DNA from: an uncultured Bacteroides sp. | GTDB lineage: Bacteria; Bacteroidota; Bacteroidia; Bacteroidales; Bacteroidaceae | NCBI GenBank assembly: GCA_958453305.1 | Contig: CAUDXH010000001.1 | Span: 62,001 to 126,000 of the forward strand | DNA length: 64,000 bases | Reading direction: 5' to 3' | Shown: positions 40,285 to 49,351 of the stretch, one piece after another | Layout: the number at the start of each line of letters is the position of its first letter | Numbering within the stretch: position 1 is the stretch's first letter | Position numbers and translations under genes: made by a program | Notes under the pieces: generated by a model | What the model saw: the letters and a program-made list of their open reading frames with translations, nothing else | Databases searched by the model: none | Told to the model about the DNA's origin: nothing

Positions 40285-43056
40285 ATGGAGAAATTATTTC
40301 TACTCGATGCGTATGCACTCATCTATCGTGCATATTACGCTTTCATCAAAAATCCACGTATCAACTCAAAAGGTTTCAATACTTCGGCCGTACTGGGCTT
40401 TGTGAATACATTGGAAGATGTCTTGAAGAAAGAAGAGCCTACTCACATCGGAATCGCCTTCGACCCTGCCGGTCCTACCTTCCGCCATGAGGCTTACGAA
40501 CAGTATAAGGCTCAGCGTGAAGCTACTCCGGAAGCAATCCGACTCTCGGTTCCGGTTATCAAAGACATTATAAGAGCCTATCACATACCTATCCTTGAGG
40601 TAAGCGGATATGAAGCCGATGATGTGATAGGAACCCTGGCAACCCAAGCCGGACAAAAGGGTATATCTACCTATATGATGACCCCTGATAAAGACTATGG
40701 TCAGCTGGTCAGCGAAAATGTATTTATGTACCGGCCCAAATATGGTGACAAGGAATTTGAAGTAATGGGTGTGGAAGAGGTGAAGGCTAAATTCGACATC
40801 CAGTCGCCTTCACAGGTCATTGACATGCTCGGACTCATGGGAGACACAGCTGACAATATTCCAGGATGCCCGGGAGTGGGAGAAAAAACAGCACAGAAAC
40901 TGATTGCCCAATTCGGCAGCATTGAAAACCTGCTTGCCCATACCGACCAGTTGAAAGGAGCCATACGAACTAAGGTGGAAACAAACCGAGAACAGATTAC
41001 ATTCTCTAAATTTCTTGCAACCATTAAAATCGATGTACCCATTACACTCGACATGGAGGCTCTGAAGCGAGAAGCACCCGATGAAGAAGCACTTCGTAAA
41101 ATTTTTGAAGAAATGGAGTTTCGTACCTTGATGGAACGGGTGCTGAAAACTGAAAAGAAAACAGTTCCCTCATCTACCCCTTTGCAAGGCGATCTCTTTG
41201 GATTATTTGCAGCCGAAGATACAGATGATTCTAAAAATTCAAATCTCACGCGTTTAGATGACTTGAATTTTGACTATCATCTTATTGATACTCAAGAGAA
41301 ACAGAATGAATTATTACAAAATATCCTTACAAAAGAAATTTTCAGTCTAGATACGGAGACCACGGGAACTGATCCAATCAGCGCAGAATTGGTCGGCATG
41401 AGCTTTTCGTATGCCGAAAATCAAGCGTTCTATGTTCCCGTTCCTGCCAACCGGGAGGAAGCACAAAAAATAGTAGATTTATTCAAGCCGGTCTTCGAAA
41501 ATGAAAAAACAGTAAAGGTGGGACAAAATATAAAATATGATATGCTTGTCCTTGGTAACTACGGCGTGGAAGTGCGTGGTCCGTTATTCGACACCATGAT
41601 TGCCCATTACGTGCTTCAGCCCGAACTGCGCCATGGAATGGACTACCTAGCCGAAATCTATCTGAAATATGAAACCATCAAAATAGAAGAGCTCATCGGG
41701 GCGAAAGGGAAAAATCAGGGAAACATGCGTGACCTTGCCCCCGAAGCTGTATATAAATATGCCTGCGAAGATGCCGATGTTACCTTGAAACTTAAAAATA
41801 AGTTGGAAAAGGAACTGGAAGAACATGGAGTAAAGCAGCTGTTCGAGGAAATAGAAATGCCACTCGTACCCGTACTCGCCTATATGGAAAGAAACGGAGT
41901 GCGCATTGACACCGAAGCCTTGAAAGAGACCTCCAAGCACTTTACTGCCCGTATGCATCAAATAGAAGAAGAAGTTCACCAAATGGCAGGAGTAAACTTT
42001 AATATTGCTTCGCCTAAGCAAGTGGGCGAAGTTTTGTTCGACCGGATGAAAATCGTGGAAAAAGCCAAAAAGACCAAAACCGGACAATATGTTACATCGG
42101 AAGAGGTGCTGGAAAGCTTACGGGGCAAACATGAAATCATCGGGAAAATTCTGGAGCACCGCGGACTGAAGAAATTACTGGGTACGTATATCGATGCCCT
42201 TCCCCTACTGATAAATCCTTCTACCGGAAGAATCCATACTTCATTTAACCAGACTGTAACGGCTACCGGACGGTTAAGTTCAAGCAACCCGAACTTGCAG
42301 AACATTCCGATACGTAATGAAGATGGAAAGGAAATCAGAAAAGCATTTATCCCGGACGACGGATGTGAGTTCTTCTCAGCCGACTACTCACAGATTGAAT
42401 TGCGCATCATGGCGCATCTGAGCGGAGACCCTCACATGGTGGAAGCCTTTAAAAACGAACAAGACATCCACGCTGCTACCGCATCGAAAATATATAAGGT
42501 GAAACTGGAAGAGGTGACCCGTGAACAACGCAGCAAGGCAAAGACTGCCAACTTCGGAATTATTTATGGCATTTCGGTATTCGGACTGGCCGAACGGCTC
42601 AATGTAGACCGGAAAGAAGCAAAAGAACTGATTGACGGCTATTTTGAAAACTATCCGCATGTGAAAGAGTATATGGATAAGAGCATTCAGGTGGCACGCG
42701 AAAAGGGATATATTGAAACTGTCTTCAAACGGAAACGCTATCTTCCGGATATCAACTCACGAAATGCCGTGGTGCGTGGCTATGCCGAACGAAATGCAAT
42801 CAACGCACCGATTCAGGGAAGTGCAGCTGATATTATCAAAATAGCCATGATCCGAATCTATCAACGCTTCAAAAAAGAAGGTCTGAAATCGAAGATGATT
42901 CTTCAGGTGCATGACGAATTGAACTTCAGCGTAGTGCCTTCAGAACGCGGAAAAGTAGAGCAAATAGTGCTTTCAGAGATGGAGGCTGCTTACAAAATGA
43001 AAGTACCTTTGCATGCAGACTGCGGTTGGGGTCAAAATTGGCTGGAAGCTCATTAA
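40285..43056 (+). CDS. polA: DNA polymerase I
   Basis: Gap-filling and RNA-primer-removing polymerase. The 923 residues have the 5'-3' nuclease (start LFLLDAYALIYRAYYAFI, with GCPGVGEKTAQKLI), a 3'-5' exonuclease with DTETTG at about 356-361 that keeps acidic residues and so may proofread, and the A-family polymerase with DYSQIELRI near 698, RSKAKTANFGIIYG and VHDELNF near 876. Length is as in E. coli. It starts 93 bp from the divergent polyprenyl synthase gene. Confidence 0.96.
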   Translation: MEKLFLLDAYALIYRAYYAFIKNPRINSKGFNTSAVLGFVNTLEDVLKKEEPTHIGIAFDPAGPTFRHEAYEQYKAQREATPEAIRLSVPVIKDIIRAYHIPILEVSGYEADDVIGTLATQAGQKGISTYMMTPDKDYGQLVSENVFMYRPKYGDKEFEVMGVEEVKAKFDIQSPSQVIDMLGLMGDTADNIPGCPGVGEKTAQKLIAQFGSIENLLAHTDQLKGAIRTKVETNREQITFSKFLATIKIDVPITLDMEALKREAPDEEALRKIFEEMEFRTLMERVLKTEKKTVPSSTPLQGDLFGLFAAEDTDDSKNSNLTRLDDLNFDYHLIDTQEKQNELLQNILTKEIFSLDTETTGTDPISAELVGMSFSYAENQAFYVPVPANREEAQKIVDLFKPVFENEKTVKVGQNIKYDMLVLGNYGVEVRGPLFDTMIAHYVLQPELRHGMDYLAEIYLKYETIKIEELIGAKGKNQGNMRDLAPEAVYKYACEDADVTLKLKNKLEKELEEHGVKQLFEEIEMPLVPVLAYMERNGVRIDTEALKETSKHFTARMHQIEEEVHQMAGVNFNIASPKQVGEVLFDRMKIVEKAKKTKTGQYVTSEEVLESLRGKHEIIGKILEHRGLKKLLGTYIDALPLLINPSTGRIHTSFNQTVTATGRLSSSNPNLQNIPIRNEDGKEIRKAFIPDDGCEFFSADYSQIELRIMAHLSGDPHMVEAFKNEQDIHAATASKIYKVKLEEVTREQRSKAKTANFGIIYGISVFGLAERLNVDRKEAKELIDGYFENYPHVKEYMDKSIQVAREKGYIETVFKRKRYLPDINSRNAVVRGYAERNAINAPIQGSAADIIKIAMIRIYQRFKKEGLKSKMILQVHDELNFSVVPSERGKVEQIVLSEMEAAYKMKVPLHADCGWGQNWLEAH

Positions 43057-43152
43057 GACAACCAAAATGTTAAGAAGAGTTTAATTACTAACAAATTGCT
43101 AATTTTCATATTTTTTTCGGGCTTAAAGCATACAACATATCAAGAGTTTTAC

Positions 43153-43160
43153 TACTTTTG
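43153..43160 (+). promoter_or_regulatory. Promoter of the DUF3836 gene
   Basis: TACTTTTG matches TAnnTTTG, 50 bp before the ATG at 43210. No clear -33 TTTG at the usual spacing. Confidence 0.6.
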
Positions 43161-43209
43161 CAGTGTCAAGATAAACAAAAAGAAAGTAAAACCTTAAAAC
43201 ATAAAAAAC

Positions 43210-43596
43210 ATGAAAGCTCTCAATCTTATGAAAATCGTAATCGCAGTAGTAATCGCATTTATCGCAAACGTAACAATCTATGCTTCAAACCCGGACAATA
43301 ATTTAATTTATAACGCGGAAGAAGTAAATGGTATGAAAGTAGCTGAAACTGTTTACAAAATGGACGGTAACATGCTTACTAACTATATGAAGTATAACTA
43401 TAAGTATGACGAAAACAAACAAATGACAGAAAATTTGTCGCAGAAATGGAACAACGTGAAAAATCGTTGGGACAATGACTTGTGCATCCGTTATACTTAC
43501 GATAACAAGAGTATTACAACTGAATACTACAAATGGAACGCAAAGAAGAAAACTTTCGTTTTGCTCCCGGAAATGACCGTTACAATGGATAAATAA
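43210..43596 (+). CDS. DUF3836 family secreted protein
   Basis: A 128-residue protein with a signal peptide (KIVIAVVIAFIANVTIYA, cleavage near residue 26). It continues as a small beta-domain built of repeats of the type YKMDGN, YNYKYDENKQMTENLSQKW and CIRYTYDNKSITTEYYKWN. This matches DUF3836 proteins of Bacteroides, of unknown function, probably exported to the periplasm or surface. It has its own promoter and a good terminator, so it is monocistronic. The repeated Tyr-Lys-Trp pattern is like YD or RHS-type beta-hairpins in miniature. Confidence 0.85.
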   Translation: MKALNLMKIVIAVVIAFIANVTIYASNPDNNLIYNAEEVNGMKVAETVYKMDGNMLTNYMKYNYKYDENKQMTENLSQKWNNVKNRWDNDLCIRYTYDNKSITTEYYKWNAKKKTFVLLPEMTVTMDK

Positions 43597-43641
43597 ACTC
43601 TCTACAAGAATAAGATAAAACTCATAAACTCTCTTTTACAA

Positions 43642-43674
43642 AGAGGTACTTCGCGAGAAGTGCCTCTTTTTTTG
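43642..43674 (+). terminator. Terminator of the DUF3836 gene
   Basis: AGAGGTACTTC (43642-43652) pairs with GAAGTGCCTCT (43657-43667) with one G-T or mismatch pair around GCGA, followed by seven T. Confidence 0.88.
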
Positions 43675-43940
43675 TACTCCGCTCTACAAACAAAAAGCAA
43701 CACCCTATCTTCCAATCAAGTTAAAACAACCTATTTTCTGACTGTCTAAACAGCCGCTATGAAGCCCGCTTCTATCTATGTCTATTCATGAAACAAGTAA
43801 CATAAGAAAAAAACATTGCACCTAGACAAACTTTCTTCTCGTTTCTATTTAAGCCCAAAAGTCTGCATTATAAACAACTGATATTCTGAAATATAAAAAC
43901 ACGAGCCATTTTTACAAGCTTCAACCTTCCAGTTCATAAA

Positions 43941-43976
43941 GTCCATTTGTCCCCCTTTATTTTCATTTTGTCCACC
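43941..43976 (+). promoter_or_regulatory. Candidate operator upstream of the first susC: C-rich direct repeats
   Basis: GTCCCCC at 43949 and GTCCACC at 43970 start 21 bp apart, with GTCCATT at 43941 before them. The same (A/G)TCC(C/T)CC-N14-GTCCACC arrangement with the same 21-bp spacing stands upstream of the second susC. Confidence 0.55.
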
Positions 43977-43996
43977 CCCTATTTTTACAATATAAG

Positions 43997-44004
43997 TACA
44001 TTTG
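43997..44004 (+). promoter_or_regulatory. -7 box of the first susC promoter
   Basis: TACATTTG matches TAnnTTTG; no good -33 element is present at the right distance, fitting a promoter that needs an activator bound at 43949-43976. The leader from here to the susC ATG is about 280 nt. Confidence 0.55.
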
Positions 44005-44051
44005 CGAAAAGTTCTAAAAAAATATATCAAATAACTAATATCAGAACTATT

Positions 44052-44120
44052 ATGAAAAACAACCAGCGAGCTTCAAGTGTCTCTGCTTACAAGCGCTTCA
44101 AGCCTCATCCACCACTATAA
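44052..44120 (+). other. 22-codon ORF in the susC leader
   Basis: ATG at 44052 opens MKNNQRASSVSAYKRFKPHP and two more residues before TAA at 44118-44120. It is the only ATG-started ORF of note in the leader of the first susC. It may be a regulatory leader peptide or chance; the rest of the 43675-44288 gap shows no other gene. Confidence 0.3.
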
Positions 44121-44288
44121 TATAAAGTAAGCACGATTCTTTCAGTTGATAAAACATCTCTGCTTCTCCATCAACCACACAACAAAGGATGAATCAACAG
44201 AAGTTTAGCTGAATTGAACGTCTAACTGAAACAATACAAAAACATTTTAATCTGCTTATTTAATAATTTAAATTTAATACCACTCAAA

Positions 44289-47200
44289 ATGAAAAAACAG
44301 TTTATTTTCTCCGCAATGCTTGGTATGTGTATCCTTGGCGGTACAACGGTGCTTCCCACACCTGCCATGGCAGCCGTGGCACAATCACCGACGATAAAGG
44401 TCCGTGGTCAAGTTGTCGACGAAATAGGTGAACCTTTGTTAGGAGCTACCGTCCGAATTAAAAACGGACAAGGTGGAACAACCACCGACTTAGACGGAAA
44501 CTTTCAATTAGAAGTTGCCGGAAACGCTACGCTTATCATCAGCTATGTAGGTTACAAAGAACGTGAAATTGCAGTTCGCAACCGTGCTATTCTTGACCCT
44601 ATCCAGTTACAAACCGATGACTTGATGCTAGAACAGGTAGTCGTAGTGGGTTACGGTACACAGAAGAAATCCGACTTGACAGGTTCAGTAGCTATTGTCG
44701 ATGCAGAAGCCCTGAAACAAACATCCAACTCTAATATCTCTACCATGCTTGAAGGTAAGGTCTCAGGTGTACAGATTACCTCAGACGGACAACCGGGTGC
44801 CGACCCTACCGTACGTATCCGTGGTGTAGGTTCATTTGGTAGCACTGCCCCTCTTTATGTAATCGACGGTGTACCTATGGGAACTTCTATCCGCGACTTC
44901 TCCTCAAACGATATTGAAACCATTCAAGTATTGAAAGATGCTTCAGCAGCAGCTATCTATGGTTCACGTGCAGCAAACGGTGTAATCATCATCACGACCA
45001 AGCGCGGACAAAAAGACCAGCCACTGAAAGTAGACTATAACGGATATGTGGGTATGGATATTATCCCTGACAATGTATATGATGTAATGGATGCAAACCA
45101 ATACAGCGAATACTTGGCTCAGGCTTGTTCCAACTCAAATACTCCGCTACCGTCAGGATATAAACTCAACCCTGAAACCGGGAAATACCAGTTCCAGGAT
45201 AATACCAACACCAACTGGTTTAAAGAAGTATTCAAAACCGGTATCCGCCAAAACCACAATGTAAACCTTTCAGGAGGTGGTGCCAACAATACTTATAATA
45301 TTTCATTAGACTACTTCAACCAGAAAGGAACACTCGAAGGTGCAGGTCCGAACTACGAACGTTACACCGCCCGTGTCAACAACACGATGGATACCAAATT
45401 CATCAAATTCCAGACCAGCGTGGTTTATTCACACTCAGACCAAGACAACATGGGTCTGTCAAATGCTTCTGAATATGTACAGGGATTATACGGCGACGTA
45501 ACCAACGTATTGCGCGGAACCTTGCTGATGCAGCCTACCATCAAAGCTTATGACAATGAAACCTGGGTGCTTGATAACCTTGTGGGCATTGCCAACAACT
45601 TCAACTATGACGCATACGGATACGGTGTATACTATGATACCGTACATGGTGACATTTCTGCTTCTAACCCCTTGCTGGTAAACAACCTGCTGAAACGTAA
45701 CACGCGTGTAGACCGCTTCGTAGGTACCGGTTCGGCTGATGTGGATATCTTCAAGATGTTTGGCTTCGAAAGCAAGAACCACAAATTGAACTATAAGATT
45801 AACCTTTCTTACAGCAAGACCTTCTGCAAAGACTTCACTTGGATTCCGGCATGGGTACAGAGTAACCGTGTATATCTAGCCAAGAGCAACGAACGTTTGA
45901 CCAAAGGTTCACGTAACTACTCGGATGCTTTGATTGAAAACGTGCTTACTTACGACGGTACAATCGGCAAACATCACATTAACGTAATTGCCGGTCAGAC
46001 TTATGAAGAAGAAAACACCGACCTGCTTACCGGATGGGGTATCAACTTCACTGAACCTTACTTCCTCCAGCTTCAGAACGGTGCTGATACATTCTCTGAA
46101 AGCTATGAGTACAAACATGCAATCTTGTCATACATCGGCCGTATCAACTACAACTACGATGACCGCTATTTGTTCTCGGCTACGGTTCGCCGCGACGGAA
46201 GTTCTCGTTTGTCGAATAAAATCCGTTGGGGAACATTCCCTTCAGTATCTTTGGGATGGCGCTTTGACAAGGAAAAATTCTTCCCGTTCAATCAGGATAT
46301 CGTAAACATGTTCAAGGTTCGTGCCAGCTATGGTGAGTTGGGTAACGAAAACATCGGTGAATACATGTATCAGGCAGTAATGAACCGCAACAATATGACG
46401 TACAACTTCAATGGTACCACAGTTACCGGTTCGGCTGTATCTACATTTGTTGATAATAACTTATCATGGGAAAAGAAGAAGACATACAACGTAGGTGTAG
46501 ACCTTGCTTTCTTCAACAACCGTTTGGAATTTACAGCAGAATGGTATAAAAACACCAATGAAGACCTGCTTTACGCAGTTCCGGTACCTGAACAGGCTGG
46601 TGTATCAAACACTACTGTAACCATGAACGCAGCTTCAATGAACAACTCCGGTTTCGAATTCTCGGCAACTTACCGTAACCGTGACCACGACTTCAAGTAC
46701 GAATTCTCCGGTAACTTGAGTACAGTGAAAAACAAAGTGACTTCATTAGGTTTCGGTACAGAATCATTCATTTCCGGAGCTTATATCACAAAGGTAGGCG
46801 AAGAAATCGGTCAGTTCTACGGATGGGAATACGAAGGTATTGCCCGTACACAAGCCGACCTCGACAACCATGCTACTCAAGAAGGTGCCAACGTGGGTGA
46901 CTGTCTGTATAAAGACGTAAACAACGATGGTAAAATCGATGCAAATGACCAGGTAGTATTGGGAAGCGGTATGGCGAAAGTTCACTTCGGCTTAAACGCA
47001 CGCTTTGAATACAAACGCTTTGACTTAAGCATTGCTACTTTCGGTGCATTCAACTACCACGTAAGCGATGACATTTATAACTCACTGAACTCTTGCTACG
47101 GATGGGGTAACAAAGATGTTGCCATGCTCGATGCCAACCGCTTCAGCGAAGACGGAACTTACCTGTCAAATGTTCCGCGTACCTATGTAACCAACAGTGC

Positions 47201-47480
47201 AAGCTTAGGCTGGAACGACTTGTTCAGCTCACGCAAAATCCAGAATGCAGCATACTGGAAGATTGCCAACATCGAATTGGGCTACAACTTCCCTGACAGC
47301 TGGTTCGGCAAATATGTATCCGATGTACGCCTTTACGTTTCGGCACAGAACCTTCATACCTTCACCGGATACCATGGATATAACGTGGACTTTGCAGGAG
47401 GAACGTTCACTCCGGGTTACAACTTCTGTTCGTATCCTACCGCACGCACCTTTATGTGTGGCGTTCACTTCACTTTCTAA
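44289..47480 (+). CDS. SusC/RagA-family TonB-dependent outer-membrane transporter
   Basis: A 1063-residue TonB-dependent barrel that imports glycan fragments together with its SusD lipoprotein. In order: signal peptide (to about residue 30), carboxypeptidase-regulatory-like domain (VRGQVVDEIGEPLLGATV to SYVGYKE), TonB-box region EQVVVVGYGTQKKSD, the plug with PLYVIDGVP and DIETIQVLKDASAAAIYG (the SusC signature), and the 22-strand barrel closing with the aromatic C-terminus GVHFTF. The partner SusD gene starts 23 bp later. The substrate is inferred from the GH43 gene of the locus. Confidence 0.95.
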   Translation: MKKQFIFSAMLGMCILGGTTVLPTPAMAAVAQSPTIKVRGQVVDEIGEPLLGATVRIKNGQGGTTTDLDGNFQLEVAGNATLIISYVGYKEREIAVRNRAILDPIQLQTDDLMLEQVVVVGYGTQKKSDLTGSVAIVDAEALKQTSNSNISTMLEGKVSGVQITSDGQPGADPTVRIRGVGSFGSTAPLYVIDGVPMGTSIRDFSSNDIETIQVLKDASAAAIYGSRAANGVIIITTKRGQKDQPLKVDYNGYVGMDIIPDNVYDVMDANQYSEYLAQACSNSNTPLPSGYKLNPETGKYQFQDNTNTNWFKEVFKTGIRQNHNVNLSGGGANNTYNISLDYFNQKGTLEGAGPNYERYTARVNNTMDTKFIKFQTSVVYSHSDQDNMGLSNASEYVQGLYGDVTNVLRGTLLMQPTIKAYDNETWVLDNLVGIANNFNYDAYGYGVYYDTVHGDISASNPLLVNNLLKRNTRVDRFVGTGSADVDIFKMFGFESKNHKLNYKINLSYSKTFCKDFTWIPAWVQSNRVYLAKSNERLTKGSRNYSDALIENVLTYDGTIGKHHINVIAGQTYEEENTDLLTGWGINFTEPYFLQLQNGADTFSESYEYKHAILSYIGRINYNYDDRYLFSATVRRDGSSRLSNKIRWGTFPSVSLGWRFDKEKFFPFNQDIVNMFKVRASYGELGNENIGEYMYQAVMNRNNMTYNFNGTTVTGSAVSTFVDNNLSWEKKKTYNVGVDLAFFNNRLEFTAEWYKNTNEDLLYAVPVPEQAGVSNTTVTMNAASMNNSGFEFSATYRNRDHDFKYEFSGNLSTVKNKVTSLGFGTESFISGAYITKVGEEIGQFYGWEYEGIARTQADLDNHATQEGANVGDCLYKDVNNDGKIDANDQVVLGSGMAKVHFGLNARFEYKRFDLSIATFGAFNYHVSDDIYNSLNSCYGWGNKDVAMLDANRFSEDGTYLSNVPRTYVTNSASLGWNDLFSSRKIQNAAYWKIANIELGYNFPDSWFGKYVSDVRLYVSAQNLHTFTGYHGYNVDFAGGTFTPGYNFCSYPTARTFMCGVHFTF

Positions 47481-47503
47481 TCTAATTACTAAAAACATAA
47501 GTT

Positions 47504-49252
47504 ATGAAACTATATAAATACTCACTCATTCTCTTATTGGGACTTGGCGCATCTTCCTGCGCAGACAAATTGGAGTTGCTGAATCCCAACCAGCAGACCT
47601 CAAGCACTTTCGGTTTCAATGCCGACGACTTGGAGGAAAGCGTGATTGCTGCCTATAACCACATCCGTATGGAAGGTTCGTATGCCCGCGTAGGTTACAC
47701 CATCGATGTATGCCGGGGTGATGAAGCCTGGAATGCTTCTCAGGTATGGTATCTGCCCTTCGATGATATGAATGCAGAAGTAACTTCTGACATTACGTGG
47801 TGGCCATGGCGTGAATGGTATTACACCATCAACGTTTGTAACTTTGCCCTCTCACGCTGTGGAGAAGACAACAGTCAGCTTACTGAAAAGATGAAGCATA
47901 TCAAAGGACAGATGCTCTTCCTCCGCGGTCTGGCTTACTATAACTTGGCTGGATATTATCAGAATCCGCCACTTATTACCGACTATGAAACCTATTCTTC
48001 ACTTGACGGTCTGTATGGAAAGAACAGCACCTACGATGAAGTACTCGACCAAGTGGAAAAAGATTTCAGTGAAGCCAAAGACTTGCTACCTTCACGTGAT
48101 ACAGGCTCTGAATGGGCAGGCGGACGCGCTACTTGTGGATCAGCAGCCGGTTATTATGCCCGTACACTCATGGTACGCCATAAATACAGCGAAGCACTCA
48201 CCGTTTTGAAAGACATCATTGACAAAAAATACGGTACATACCGCCTGATGGACAATTACGGAGATAATTTCCGCGAAGGAACGGCTTACGAGAACAATGA
48301 CGAAAGCCTTTTCGAAATACAGTTTCTGGACTATGGCAACCAAGGACCCGATGACGAATGGACTCCGGTAAACACCAGCCCGAATGCCAGCCAAGGTTCA
48401 GCTATCGAAAGTAACTTCGGTCCGGGTGAATATGGAGGTTGGGCAGATATTGCTGCTTCTCCTTGGCTGTATCAGCTCTTCAAACAAGAACGTACTACTG
48501 AAGGCAAGCTTGACCCACGTCTCTACTGGACTATCGGTACCTATGAAACTGACTGGGAAGGCTTTGAATATGGAAATGTGGCTTATACACACGAACTTAA
48601 AGCAGACAAAGACCTAATAACTAATAACACATTCGGAGGTCTTCCTATCGCCAAGTTTACCAACCTGCGTACCGGCTTATACAGCACCGTGGTTACTGGT
48701 TTGAAAGACGGTATTAACCTGCGCATGATGCGTTACTCAGATGTATTGCTCCGCGCTGCCGAATGTGAAAACGAAGTGAACGGACCGACGGAAAAAGCAA
48801 TCGGCTGGATTAATGAAGTGCGTCGCCGTGCAAACTTGAAAGAATTGGAACTGGCAGACTTCGATACAGCAGACAAGCTGTTTGAACAGATTGCCAACGT
48901 TGAACGCCCGAAAGAATTCGGATGTGAGTTCGGTAGAGGTTTCGACCTCATCCGCTGGGGATTCTTCTATAACCAGGGACGCTTGCAGCAGTTGAAAGAA
49001 CACGGAACCGTACGCCTTTCTACCAAAGACATCAAGGAACCGGTAAGCTACAGCGATATAGATACCAACAAGGAACTGAAGAGTACCTATGACACCTTCC
49101 GCCCGGGTCATGAATTCTTGCCTATCGTGCAGTCACTGATCAACAAGAATCCGAACTTGGAAGGAAACTCAGCTAACAACAGTTCGGATAACACAGCTTA
49201 TTTCAAGGAAAAAGGCTGGTCAGTACGTCCGGTTGTAGATTTAAACAACTAA
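47504..49252 (+). CDS. SusD/RagB-family surface glycan-binding lipoprotein
   Basis: A 582-residue lipoprotein (lipobox GASSC, Cys about 19) that closes over the SusC barrel as a lid and binds the glycan. TPR-like helices (LKHIKGQMLFLRGLAYYNL-type pattern, here MKHIKGQMLFLRGLAYYNL) and the C-terminal NEVRRRANLKEL and FGRGFDLIRWG segments are family hallmarks. Tryptophans near residues 75-105 (DEAWNASQVWYLPFDD and TWWPWREWY) are unusually dense and could form the binding platform. Confidence 0.94.
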   Translation: MKLYKYSLILLLGLGASSCADKLELLNPNQQTSSTFGFNADDLEESVIAAYNHIRMEGSYARVGYTIDVCRGDEAWNASQVWYLPFDDMNAEVTSDITWWPWREWYYTINVCNFALSRCGEDNSQLTEKMKHIKGQMLFLRGLAYYNLAGYYQNPPLITDYETYSSLDGLYGKNSTYDEVLDQVEKDFSEAKDLLPSRDTGSEWAGGRATCGSAAGYYARTLMVRHKYSEALTVLKDIIDKKYGTYRLMDNYGDNFREGTAYENNDESLFEIQFLDYGNQGPDDEWTPVNTSPNASQGSAIESNFGPGEYGGWADIAASPWLYQLFKQERTTEGKLDPRLYWTIGTYETDWEGFEYGNVAYTHELKADKDLITNNTFGGLPIAKFTNLRTGLYSTVVTGLKDGINLRMMRYSDVLLRAAECENEVNGPTEKAIGWINEVRRRANLKELELADFDTADKLFEQIANVERPKEFGCEFGRGFDLIRWGFFYNQGRLQQLKEHGTVRLSTKDIKEPVSYSDIDTNKELKSTYDTFRPGHEFLPIVQSLINKNPNLEGNSANNSSDNTAYFKEKGWSVRPVVDLNN

Positions 49253-49270
49253 AAACAGACAAAAAGAATA

Positions 49271-49319
49271 GTTTCTCCCCCGTCGGACCCCGATAGGGAG
49301 CTACCTCAAGGGGAGAAAC
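49271..49319 (+). other. Hairpin between susD and the surface lipoprotein gene
   Basis: GTTTCTCCCC (49271-49280) pairs with GGGGAGAAAC (49310-49319) around a 29-nt loop that can form a smaller inner stem. No T-run follows, so it is more likely an RNA-stabilising or attenuating structure than a full terminator. Confidence 0.6.
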
Positions 49320-49351
49320 CTTAATTCAATTACCTTTTTAAATTTAAGACA

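Noticed and set aside
43845..44030. 61-residue minus-strand frame upstream of the first susC
   Set aside because: Overlaps the susC operator and promoter on the other strand and shows no family features.
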